Shown piece after piece: positions 10,173 to 20,504 of a stretch of 64,000 nt of DNA. The position numbers and the translations under genes are program-made. A model generated the notes under the pieces. It searched no databases and was not told the DNA's origin. It was given only the letters and a program-made list of their open reading frames with translations. How positions within the stretch are numbered: position 1 is the first letter of the stretch; each line of letters opens with the position of its first letter. The DNA is from Cordia subcordata (Eukaryota; Streptophyta; Magnoliopsida; Boraginales; Cordiaceae), in NCBI GenBank assembly GCA_028554755.1, contig JAPTOF010000015.1, positions 2,728,001 through 2,792,000 on the forward strand. The letters are read 5' to 3'.

Positions 10173-11466
10173 AAATTGGCTTTCTTTTGCCTATAGATTC
10201 ACTCTCATAAAGTCCATCATTGTTATCTTTGCATATTGGGCTAGAGCTTTGCTTTTACCAAAAGGAATCATTGCAAATTTTGAGTCTAAGTTCAAAGCTT
10301 TTCCTTGGAGAGGCACTGGGGCTAAAGTTGCTTGGAAAGATCTTTTCCATCCTCTTGATGAAAGGGGCATCGGAATTAGAAGATTGGATGACATAAACAG
10401 CACCTTTATACTGAAGATCTTTTGGAGGATGTATGCGAACAAAAATTCTCTTTGGGGCAAATAGGTTCATTCAAACTATATCAAAGAGGATTCCATTTGA
10501 CTTATCCATCATTCTAAGGATGCTAGTTGGATCTTCAAGTCCATCCTCAATTGTCGAGAAGTCGCTAGACAACATATCTGCCACAAATTGAGTAATGGCG
10601 ATCACACTTCCTTTTGCCTTGACAAATGGCATGAAATTGGTATTCTTCTTCCACATTGGAACAAGGCGTTCCCACATCCACCCATCTGAGCTATGGTTAG
10701 TTCTTTGTTCTCTCATTATGAATGGAATTGGCTTATTCAACTCCATCGCATTCATCCTTCCGAGTTCCCACTCAATCATAATGTCTTGGATTCTTTCACT
10801 TGGGAATTATCTTCTAATGGAGATTCCTCTTTCGATCATACTTGGGATTTCTTGAGGAACAAAGCAAGCAAAGTTCACTGGTATAATTTGGTTTGATTCA
10901 AGGGCCACACACCACGACATGCATTCATTACTTGGCTTGCCTTTCGAGACAAGCTCGATACAAAGTATCGTCTCCTTGCTTAGGTTATGGCCATTAAATT
11001 GATATGCATCTTCTGTTTTATATGTTATGAAACAAGGGATCATCTTTTCTTTGAGTGCCCTTTCACTAAGAGGATTTGGCGCACAGGATTGGAGCTTACT
11101 AAGGCGAGTAATTCCCTCACAAATTGGGATAGCATCATCCATTATATTACTCCTTTTGCCGTTGAGAAGAACTTGAAGGCCACAATCATCAAACACTTCC
11201 TTAGTGCTGCTATTTATCATATTTGGAAGGAAAGAAATAAGCAGGAATTCAATGCAAAAACAATGACTAAAGAGCAAATCTTCATTACCATCTACAATGA
11301 TGTTAGGACAAAGTGTACTCTTGGGAAAAAATTTGCTTTCTCTTGTGTTAAGAAAGATATTTGTAAATCTCGGGGACTTGTCGAGATCTTGAGTTTGGTT
11401 TTGTTCCCCTTCTTTCTTTTTTTTTTTGAAATTTTCTTTTGTACATTCTTGTAACTTCTCTTTTGT
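10173..11466 (+). pseudogene. LINE O: ORF2 C-terminal half
   Basis: The sequence starts inside the region after RT (NWLSFA, TLIKS, then LLLPKGI at 10250) and runs through the zf-RVT-like domain. That domain includes CIFCFICYETRDHLFFECPF near 11007 and IWKERNKQEF near 11222, and the frame ends near 11450 in a T-rich 3' region. Several stops interrupt it (near 10464, 10500, 10895 and 10983). No poly(A) is visible: at about 11467 it passes into another ORF2 piece. Its first residues follow directly on where LINE K stops, which fits one original LINE split by the insertion of LINE I. Confidence 0.75.
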
Positions 11467-11670
11467 GGATTGCCCTCTTATTTTGCAAACTTGTAAGTCT
11501 TGGCATTCTTCTCCCAACCCTTTCAAATTTTATAATGCTTGGATTTCTCATCATGATTTCTTAAAGCATGTCAGTGAGCATTCGAGTACACGGGTCTTTG
11601 CTACTTCAATGTTTATCCTTTACCAAAAACAAAAAGCCCTTAAGCAAAGACAAACTTCTTTCCAAGCATT
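11467..11670 (+). pseudogene. LINE N: ORF2 endonuclease-RT linker scrap
   Basis: About 200 bp encode the ORF2 stretch just after the endonuclease (CPLILQTCKSW, PFKFYNAW, then MFILYQKQKAL), matching LINE B at 49640-49820 and LINE H at 5465-5640. It is bounded on the left by LINE O and on the right by the leader of LINE J. Neither end shows a tail or duplication. Confidence 0.7.
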
Positions 11671-11693
11671 CATCTAGAGTTACTACACTCAAC

Positions 11694-11713
11694 CTTTTTT
11701 TTTTTGAGGAACA
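11694..11713 (-). mobile_element. Micro-insertion: LINE tail only, 20 bp
   Basis: Twenty bases made of a T run and gaggaaca are flanked by perfect 16-bp copies of agttactacactcaac (11678-11693 and 11714-11729). On the minus strand the insert reads TGTTCCTC followed by poly(A), the exact 3' end of LINE D (1043-1057). It is therefore a LINE insertion in which reverse transcription stopped about 8 nt into the element body. Confidence 0.85.
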
Positions 11714-11777
11714 AGTTACTACACTCAACTTACACTCATCTACCATTCTTCTTCTCCTTTAATTCATCTTTTAAATC

Positions 11778-14217
11778 ATGCCTAAGAAGAAGAATCATTC
11801 TTTCTCTCGTAAAAGCGATAGAATCAAAGCAATCAAGCAAAAGCTTAAAGAATCCTATGAAGCACTTTCACCAATCTTTACTGAAAATGAAGGCAATGTG
11901 GCTGGAATATCCAAAAATATCGACACTTCTCCTTATGTGGTTGAATGGTCAACATCATCTTTCTTGGATGAAGAAGGTGTCTCTACTAACTCAAGCTTTG
12001 AACTCAAAATGGCATAACTATCAACAATATGGGCTTCAAATCTTCTTCACCTTCTTCTCGTGTACAAGAAGATTTCTCTTCTTCTCTTTCTTCGGTGATT
12101 AACAAAAAGATTGAAAAGGCTAAACAAGAGCTAGCTAAATCTTCATCTTGGATTGGTCTTGGAAATTATTTGGAGGGAAAGTACAATATCTCTAAGATGG
12201 AGCTTGTCAAGAGTTTGGGACAAAGAAGCAAGAAGTTGAGTGCCAGAGCTTTGGATGCTTTGAAGGATTTTGCTCAAGAAACTCAAACCAAGCTTGGAGA
12301 GGAAGAAGGTATAGCCGTTTGTTCTTCCACCTTTGGAAAATGCATCTGAACCCCAATAATATGGCACTCAAAATACTTCTCTTGCCTTGGAGAATCATCC
12401 TTATGCTTTAAAGAACGAATTTCATGGAGCAATTCACCATGAAAATGCTTATGAAAATTGGGTAGACGAAGATGATTGCGTAGTTAAGTCCAAGCTTTTA
12501 TCCACTGGTTCTTCAGCTAAAGATTTTTTGGGAAATAACTTGACTGATACTCCATCTCTTTATGGTACCTTTTCAAGTCAAAAAGTGTACTCTGTATCAT
12601 CAAGGCTGACAACACATCTTCATCCAATGGATTTTAGCTCTTTGGCTGCTGGACTTTCCCCATGGCCGACAACAAATCATTCTCCAATGGATTTTAACTC
12701 CTCGGCTACTGGTCAATGCCAATTAAATGAAAATCCACTTAATTCAAATTGGTCCTACCGGCCAATGAAAGGTAATTTTACTCCTTTTTCCACTCCAAAT
12801 ATGGCTGATTTCTCTCCATTGTCACGTGATCCCTTAGGGAAAAATAACTTGGCAGCCAACTTATTTTCCTCTCATGATGTGGCTACCAAGTCATTTGAGA
12901 ATTTCAACTCCAACGCCAAGTCAGAGCACACCATTCCAGCCCTTATTTCTCCTCAATGTTTTCCTCATTTGAATGGGCATGGTACCACTAGCAAAGAGGA
13001 TCATGGTGCTTTAAAAAATGTGGAACATTTTGCTTCTCATGGTAGTCACCAACATCAAGTACTAAGCCAAAATGCATGGAACACTAGCAAAGATTGGCAA
13101 GGCACATATGTGGGTAACCTCTTCAGCTCTACTAAACTTGATTATTATGAACCTTTCTTAATGGAAAATGGCAATTTAAGGGCTGAACTACAAGAAGATG
13201 TTTTTAAAGAAGGTGATAGGCAATGGGAACATTGTTTAATTGGACAATTTCCTGACCCCCTCCTTTTTTTCTTATTAGAAGAATGGTAGATTTGCATTGG
13301 AAAAGCTATTGGAAAGTTGAAATAAAATCAGCCGAAAATGGTTTGTATGTGTTCAAGTTTGAAAATTATCATTTTTGTAACCAAATCTTTGAACAGATGT
13401 GGCATGTCAACCATAAACCCCTATTATTAAGAAGATGGGATCATAATGCACAATTGTTGCACTTTAGTTGGGAGAAGGTTCCTTTGTGGGTTAAGCTAAG
13501 AAATGTGCCATGTTCATTGATACTAGGAAAGGCCTTAGCTATATTGCAAGCACACTTGGTTGTCCAATACAAATGAATAGATTGATAGAATCTAGAACCT
13601 TTGTTGGATTTGCAAGAGTTTGTATAGAAATGGATCTTTCAAAAGAACTCCCCGATCATACTTTTGTTAAGTTCAAAAGTGGGGAATGGGCTAAAATTGA
13701 TGTGGAATACACTTGGAAGCCACTTGTTCATCCCACTTGCAGGATTGTTGGTCACTCTGTTAAAACTTTCCCTAAGACGTTAAATACCAATGCCCCTCAT
13801 TAAGTGCAAAGATTTGAAAAGAAAGAGGGAGAATGGAGAAACTACGAGACCAAGAAAGTATAGAGGAAGATGCCAAATGTTAACCTTACTTCTTTTGCAA
13901 ACGTGATCCTTGCTCCCAAACCCACAAATGAGCCTTTGGCAAATGTTCCTCTTGAATCCTCAACATGTAATAGATTTTCTATTTTTGATAAGAATGTGAA
14001 CACCATAAATGAAATTCTTAAAGAGGAGGTCAACAAAATGTGTAGCCATGTAAATGATGTTGAATGCAATATGAACAGCCAAGAAAATGAAGAAATTCAA
14101 GATGTTCAGACCTCAACACGTAGGGAGGAACACGAAGATGCGGGCGTTATGACTCACATGCATGAACTTGGGCAACATGAAGAAGCTTCGGGCAATTCAA
14201 AAATACCAAAGACTTGA
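11778..14217 (+). pseudogene. LINE J ORF1 (DUF4283-like, CCHC)
   Basis: The start is MPKKKNHSFSRKSDRIKAIK, a basic N-terminus shared with LINE E. A serine-rich spacer (12030-13150) is followed by the DUF4283-like domain (about 13190-13740). Its motifs are LIGQFPDP, WHVNHKPLLLRRWD, VKLRNVPCSL, RKGLSYIASTLGCPIQMNRL and FVGFARVCIEMDL. The knuckle is damaged: PTCRIVGHSV has lost its first and last cysteines. An acidic tail ends at 14217. The full length would be about 810 codons, but stops or shifts near 12017, 12347, 13285, 13545, 13800 and 13860 make it dead. A host knuckle protein is unlikely, because the same leader, tail and domains recur in the other LINEs here. Confidence 0.85.
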
Positions 14218-14302
14218 TCTTTTGTCTTTGTCTTTGTTTTGCTTCTTTTGTCTTTTGTTTTTTCATCTTTGTTCTTTGTATTGAAGTGTTTTGAGATTTC
14301 TG

Positions 14303-14353
14303 CCCCTTAAACCAAGTTTGGATTTGGATTACTGTATCAAATGGTTTGAGGGG
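14303..14353 (+). other. 3' UTR stem-loop of LINE J
   Basis: The arms CCCCTTAAACC (14303-14313) and GGTTTGAGGGG (14343-14353) form 11 pairs with one G-U around a 29-nt loop, 54 nt before the poly(A). Compared with LINE E, an A-T pair here replaces a G-C pair, a compensatory change. Confidence 0.7.
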
Positions 14354-14413
14354 TTTTGAGATGTACTTCTACAAATTTGCGCTTAATAAAAAATTACTTA
14401 CCTCGCAAAAAAA

Positions 14414-14954
14414 AAAACTTGTTTTTTGTGAAATGATATACGTACTTACGATTCAAATAAAAAAAGCACAATAAAGTCAAGGCTTGGGTAAATAAGCATC
14501 ATTGTGATATATTTTGCTTGCTTGAAACTAAACTCTTCAATCATGATACTTTTTTGATTGTTAAGAAGCTTTTTGATGGTATAGGTTTTGATTGTTTTGT
14601 TGATGATTCCACCAAAGGTAGACTTTGGCTCTTTCGGAAGAAGTCTCTCAAAACCAAATATATTGACTCTTTTGATCAAGCTGTTCTATATCACTTTGAG
14701 CACTATTATCATGGTTTTTTTGTTGGCTTTGTCTATGGACGAAATGATCCAAACTTAAGGAAGGAACTTTGGAATAAGATTAAGCTTTGGAATATTTGGT
14801 GCAGTGAAGAGAGTCTGTTTATTCTTGGTGACTTTAATGAGATTCTTCATTGTGGGGATAGATCATCCTCTCATTCCATCCCCAAAAGTGCTTGAGATTT
14901 CAAGAATTGCATAAACTATGCCTATCTCCATGATGTCAAAGCAGTTGGCCCTCA
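14414..14954 (+). pseudogene. LINE P: ORF2 endonuclease fragment
   Basis: This is a piece of the APE-type endonuclease domain: FCLLETK near 14510 (the catalytic glutamate region), GRLWLF near 14620, FVGFVYG near 14723, LGDFNEILHCGDRSS near 14825 and GPHF at the end. One stop lies at about 14892. The N-terminal NIRG region is degraded. It ends where the T run of LINE L begins, inside the codons expected to continue GPHFTWTN. Confidence 0.8.
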
Positions 14955-16435
14955 TTTTTTTTTGCAAGGTAAATGAGATTTATTTATGACAAAAAGGAAT
15001 CTTTCCACTAAGCATGGACCTAAGAACAAGAAGGAAAGGCCACCAAGACAACAAGAAAACAAACCAAAATCCCTTAATTCAACAAAACTATCAACCTAAA
15101 GCATAATGGATTGAGAGGTGAGAAAAAATACAAAAAAAAAACACATTGAGGACCCAAGGAACAAGGAACAGTGACAAAACAAATCAAAAAATTTCAATCA
15201 TTAAAAAGAGAAAGAGCTCCATCCATGGGCTTGGTCTTTATCGAATTCCACATGAGTTTTTGGATCTTTTTGAGGGATCAAATCCCTATTCTCAAGGACT
15301 TCTTCCTCCAGTGGTTCAAATGATTGCGAACTTGCATAACAGGGCTTGGAACTCTTGAAGAAGAAGGGGACTTTTTAGAGGAGCGTGGTTGAGTGCCATT
15401 TTGAGCTTGAGAGCTAATTTCACATTTCTTTGTTAGAGAAGATAGGGAGCTTGGCCGAGAACCATTCATGGAAGTTTTATTTTTGCCAACCACAATCCAT
15501 TCATCACTTTCTCTTGGCATTGAAGCATTGGGAACAATTCTTTGAGGGGCTTTAAGAGTGCTTTCATTCAAAGGACAATTTTATTCTACGTGACCACCAA
15601 TTTGCATTTTGAACATTTGGATGGCCTCCAAGCATAATCAACTTCAACTCTTGCTCTAGAACCATCTCTAAGTTTGGGAAAAATAACCTCAGGCAATTTT
15701 TCTTCCAAATTAACTTCCACACACACCCGAGCAAACTCAAAGTTGCTTCTTGATTCCATGAGAGAATCCATTTGCAAAGGATTTTCAATAAATGATCCAT
15801 TGGCCTTTTGTCTTAATTACAACTCTTTCAACTTGTCTCCAAACAAAATTAACCATGTTCCTAATGAGGAAAAATGGGGGAGAGGCTCCTAAGAATTGAC
15901 AAACAAGGCAATGGGACCAATAACTATCTCCTTCATCATAAATGTCCAAAGGAGGATCTTTAACATCTCTCTTACCATTCACAAAAAATGCTTCATGCTT
16001 TTCAATTTTCAATTTATCACCATAACATTCGGCAAAAGTGGCTCCCCAATTTGAAGTAGGATCATTTAATGTAGGCACAGACCTTGGTCTAAGTGGCTTT
16101 TTCCATGCATTAGGAGGAAGGTCTCTCCTTCCATATTGATGAGTATATCCATTTCAATTGAAAGATTGTTGCTGGACATGCCCCAAGTATGAGTAATTTC
16201 CATTGAAACTTTGGTTTGTATAATTTCTTGAGGGAAAAGAAGTCCTTTGGGTGCTAAAAAAGTTATGGCTTGGAGTTGAAGTAAAAAATGAACCATTTTG
16301 TGCATTTTGTTGCTGATTCAAGTGCTTTGATAAGGTGGCATCCTTTGATGAGTTGGCATCCAAGTCAAAGGAAGGTTGGTAGCCACGTGAAGAGAAAATT
16401 TTCTCAATTGGCTAGGAGTTTAAAGGAGGGAATTC
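14955..16435 (-). mobile_element. LINE L: ORF1-only LINE, 5' truncated
   Basis: A T run at 14955-14963 followed by gcaaggtaaatgag is the minus-strand 3' end (catttaccttgc plus poly(A)) of an ORF1 LINE. ORF1 on the minus strand lies at 15278-16363 and beyond. It includes a DUF4283-like segment with LVCQFLGASPPFFLIRNMVN (about 15890), FEFARVCVEVNLEEKLP (about 15720) and the start of a knuckle, CSKCKLV (about 15600). There is no ORF2. The 5' end is missing at about 16435, where LINE M begins. A weaker stem-loop (arms near 15072-15080 and 15109-15118, 28-nt loop) may match that of the other ORF1-only LINEs. Frames are broken at about 15570 and 15780. Confidence 0.75.
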
Positions 16436-18256
16436 TTTTTTCCGTGAGGAAAGTGAGATTAGTATTAAAGATGAATGTACAAAAACATTTACAAAAGTGG
16501 GGAAGCCTATACAATGATATCCTCTAATCCCTAGGATTTACAAATAGATTTATTTAAACTAGAAGAAGTGAAGTGTTTCCCATTCTTACACTTAATACAT
16601 GATTGTAAATGGACAAAAAAAGTTGCTCTTCAGTCTTGACACCATTGTTGAATTCTCGATTGTTCCTCTCAAGCCAAACAAAATAAATAGTTGCTTCCAT
16701 AATGTGCTTTAAGATAGTTGCTTTTAGGTTCCTTTTAAGAGCAAAAGGAGTGATGAAAGCCAAGATATGTTCCCAATCACCCAAAAAGTTTGTGATCATT
16801 GTGAGGTGAAGGCTCTTTCTCCAAATTCTTTTGGTGAAGCTACAATGAAAGAAAAGATTATCCCTAGTCTCACAAGCCATGGTGCAAAAGATGCAATTTG
16901 GGTTGATGTTGAATTCCCAAGTTAGAAGCCTATATTTGGTGTTAAGCCGATCATGAAATGCAAGCCAAGTGATAAAAGCATGCCTTGGGCCATGCCCCTC
17001 AAACCAAGCAAGATTATGCCAAGAGACTTTGCTCCACTTGGTCCTAGTGAAATCCCACGTATGAGAGAAAGAGAAGTTAAGGTGAATAGACCAATTCCAA
17101 TGACTATTGTAGTAGATGTCAATAACCTTAGCAAAAGACCTAGGATTGTTAAATGTGTTACTCCAATGTTGAACAAGAATACCATGTCTATGCCATTTGT
17201 CATGCCAAAATGGGTTTGCCTCTCGTTGCCAATGGTATGAGTGATAATATATCTTGCAATGCTTCAGCTTTTGATGAGTTCCTTGAGAATCCAACTTGCA
17301 TCCCTAGACGGAGTGATGGTCTAAATAGAGCCATCTTTGATGTAGTTAAGATGAATTCATTTGCTCCATAAGGTATCCTTGAAAGCATACATTCTCTAAA
17401 AGATTTTAAGGAAAAATGTGACGTTAATTTCATCAAGCCTTCTAATACCCAAGCCACCTTCATCAAGAGGAGCACAAATGCACTTCCACGCAATTTTGGC
17501 ATCTGTATCTCTCCAAAGAAAAGCATAGAATTTGGCTTCAATTTCAGCAATAATACCCTTGGGAAGAAGGAGTGTTTTTGCCTAATAAGCACAAATTTGC
17601 ATGAAGGTAGATTTAATAAGAAGTCTTCCTGCATACAAGAGCCAATGGTTGGTCCAACAATCAAGCTTACGGTTAATTTTCTCCAAAAAAAGGGCAACAA
17701 TCTCCGTTCCTAAGTTTCCTTGTAACAAAAGAAACACCCAAGTATCTCATGGGAAGAGACCCTTCATTGAACTCCATTTTATCAAGAATAGAAAGCCTTT
17801 GATTATGATCAAGACCCCCAAAAAAGATGTCACTCTTAGAATTATTCACTTTCAAACCTGAGAGGGAATGAAAGGAATTCAGCACCTCCATTACGCATTC
17901 AATAGATTCCATGTTGCCTTTGCAAAAGATAAAAAGATCATCGGCAAAGCTAAGGTGATTGAGTTTCAAATTTGCACATTTGGGATGATAATGAAATCTT
18001 GAGTCTTGATCCAACTTATTAAGCATACAAGAAAGGACCTCCATGAATATGACAAAGATATAAAGGGAGAGAGGATCTCCTTGTCTAACACCATTGGCAC
18101 CACAAAATAACCCTTCAAGACCATCATTCAAGGCAATAGAAAAGCTTGGTGAAGTAATGCATGCCATAATCCAAGCCACACAAAGGTTAGGAAATCTGAA
18201 AGCAACGAGAGTGTATTCAATAAACTTCCAATTGAGGGAATCAAAAGCCTTCATGA
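16436..18256 (-). mobile_element. LINE M: 5'-truncated ORF2 LINE
   Basis: The minus-strand 3' end is a short T run at 16436-16441 preceded (in element sense) by cactttcctcacgg. Upstream is ORF2: the zf-RVT-like region 16554-17294 (CIFCTMACETRDNLFFHCSF near 16850, VWLERNN near 16680), a middle part at 17200-17700, and RT at 17673-18254. The RT carries KAFDSLNW at its very start, GVRQGDP near 18090 and the catalytic FADDL near 17945. The element begins inside RT motif A, so at least half of ORF2 is lost. Frameshifts near 17240 and 17690 break it. It abuts an Athila LTR piece at 18257 with no duplication that I can see. Confidence 0.85.
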
Positions 18257-20234
18257 TACCTAACTAGTCGACCGACTCCTTCTCTTGGGTCGTCCGATCG
18301 ACTTCCTTCCTCCACTCTTTGTCTTTTCGGCCTCGGATCTTCTCTTTTTGACCCGTACATCTCCCACCTCACCTATTATCATTCAATCTCAATCTTAACT
18401 CAAAGTTCACCTACATCATTGAAAACAAGAAATTAGTGTAGCAATATGTCTCTTAAACTCAATATGTACATTTATTTATGCTTAAGCCTATTCTTATTAA
18501 AATCACTACACTAATACATCTTTATAAGCACTTAATACCTCTTAATCATAAGCAAATGACAATGCAAACACACACAAAAACACAACACATCAACATTCCC
18601 AAACCTTCTCCTTGCTCGTCCCCAAGCAAGCCCACTCTAAAGTTTATATCTAAAGCTGAAGCCAAGGGTTGCCTAAGGGATTGACTCTCTATCAAAGTTA
18701 GTCTAACAAGCATGAAGGGGGCAATCCTATTATGGAAAGATCCCTAAGCCTCTTTGGATCTTCATTCTGCTCATAAGGGATCTCATTCCTTGTAGGAATT
18801 TCCCAAGTAACCAAGCCACCACAAGCTTAAGATTCTAACTCACACACACAAGATGTTGATATTTCGTGCTCCCTCAACTAACATGGCCTCCCCAACATGC
18901 ACCAAGCCTCAAAGACAAGATGAGAGAATATACAAACATAATGGCTTATACAAGCCTTATTCACATATCTAGATAGAGGATAGCATGTGCTAAGTTGAGA
19001 TTGTGTCACTTTTGCACTTATTCACAAAACTTTTTGGTACCTTTGGTTTTTTTTCTCTTTTCCATCATTTTTTTATATATAATTTTGCACCTTTGTGGCT
19101 TTTTCAATTTTTTTGGATTTTTCATGCTTTGTATTGTATTCACAAAAAGAAAAGAAAAAGAAAGGCTTTGGCACATCAAAAAGAGCCAATCAAGGAAGGG
19201 CACTCATATCAACAACCCTTTTTCAACTCTCTTTCCTACCAAGCTATGGGGTGGCTATATGAGTCATTCTTAAAGGTCCTTACTCCCCACAACTTTGAAG
19301 GGCATCCCCTTCAAGACTTAGTTTTCAAACCACTCTATTCATTTCTCCACAATGCCTCTCATATTCATCAATCAATTAAATCAATCACAAAAGCCAACAC
19401 TCTTATCAACCAAGAGACAAACGACTCTACATGCTTCAAAATTGAAAATTTTTCACCATTTTTAAGCACATAATGCAATCTACCCTAAGCAAGATATATA
19501 ACGAGAAAACCAAATTCCTGCACCCCCAAACCTAAATTTTGCTTGTCCTCAAGAAAATAGATCAAAACACATAAACAAGAAAATTGACATTATAAAGTAA
19601 ATAAGGGTAGTAGGGATAGGGTAAAACATGAGGAGTAAGTAGAGAAAGGATAGATACAACCTTGCATCTTCTTCAAAGCTTTCCATGCCAATGATAAATC
19701 ACCATACTACTAATTCTGTGACTTACAATTCATAAACACTCACAAAGAAAACAAGATTAGTAATATTGCATATGTATGCTTGCATTGGCATGTGCAATAA
19801 TAAGCAATAGTGTATCTTATAGGACAAAGGATTGGGATTCAACACTTTGATATGGGTGAAAGAAAAAGGAAGAAGATGAAAAGGAAAGAAAGTGAAATAA
19901 ATGCAAAAGTTACAAAATTGAATCTAGGTTGCCTCCTAGTAGTGCTAACCATTATGCCGTCAGCCGGGCAAACACTAACTCATCTTCAACTTCCATAGAT
20001 GGGATCCCAAAGCATTAAAAACTCCACATGAGCCATGCTTGGATCATATGCATGCTTCAGGCGTTGCCTATTCACCATTAACTCTCGGCCATCCTTCAAG
20101 TCTTTGATCTTAGCTGCTTCAGAAGGGTAGGCAACTAACACCTTGTATGGACCATCCGATCTTGTCTTAAGCTTATCTAGGAAGAGTTTCAATCATGAGT
20201 TAAACAACCAAACCTTATCAGAGGGAGAGAATGA
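18257..20234 (-). mobile_element. Athila-type fragment: LTR end to integrase
   Basis: The minus-strand element runs from LTR sequence (18257-18592, ending catca) through a polypurine-like tract and 1.4 kb of noncoding 3' region to the integrase C-terminus at 20232. The noncoding part aligns with 25000-26379. It includes two copies of the hairpin TTGCTTGAGGACAAGCAA-like motif, here in variant form at 18612-18629 and 19539-19556, 927 bp apart. LINE E is joined at 20235, inside the integrase codons ([12 protein letters not shown]). Confidence 0.8.
19986..20232 (-). pseudogene. Athila integrase C-terminus (fragment)
   Basis: On the minus strand the codons give SDKVWLFNS, a stop, and then LFLDKLKTRSDGPYKVL to [16 protein letters not shown]. 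This matches the C-terminal integrase tail of the larger Athila element (26380-26640) at most positions. It is the GPY-type tail that follows the catalytic core in plant Ty3/gypsy integrases. The core is absent because LINE E begins at 20235. Confidence 0.85.
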
Positions 20235-20303
20235 TTTTTTTTTTTTTTTTGCAGCGTAAGTGAGTTTATTAAAATCGCAATTTGTAACATGTACAACCCA
20301 AAA

Positions 20304-20353
20304 CCCCTCAAGCCAAAGATACAACAAGATAAAGAAAATCAAGGCTTGAGGGG
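20304..20353 (-). other. 3' UTR stem-loop of LINE E
   Basis: CCCCTCAAGCC (20304-20314) and GGCTTGAGGGG (20343-20353) are perfect 11-base inverted repeats around a 28-nt loop. They lie about 53 bp from the poly(A) junction. LINEs J and I have the same element at the same place with covarying pairs. Confidence 0.75.
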
Positions 20354-20504
20354 CAAGTACAAAACATAAAAACATCAAGGAAAACATCCAAGCGACAAGA
20401 GGTAACAAAATCTCAAAGAGAACAAAATGCAACAACAAAATTGAAAGCGTTGCAAGGGCTAAAGTTTTTCTTTATTTCAGCTCATCCAAAAACAGCAACC
20501 AAAG

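Larger units (their letters stand above)
11671..14413 (+). mobile_element. LINE J: ORF1-only LINE
   Basis: A near full-length ORF1-only LINE of about 2.7 kb: a leader (ctctaga-like start, tactacactcaac shared with LINE I), a long decayed ORF1 (11778-14217), a 186-bp 3' UTR and poly(A) at 14408-14418 preceded by ttacttacctcgc. No ORF2 sequence lies between the ORF1 stop and the tail. The 3' UTR carries the family stem-loop at 14303-14353. The leader is interrupted by a 20-bp tail-only LINE insertion at 11694-11713. Confidence 0.8.

Noticed and set aside
11778..14217. A host zinc-knuckle or DUF4283 gene
   Set aside because: The leader, poly(A) tail, terminal motif and repeated relatives in the window show that it is LINE ORF1.
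15068..15120. Stem-loop of the ORF1-only family in LINE L
   Set aside because: Arms can pair around a 28-nt loop, but only with a bulge and a mismatch, and the distance to the tail is about twice that in E, I and J. Too weak to count as a fourth case.
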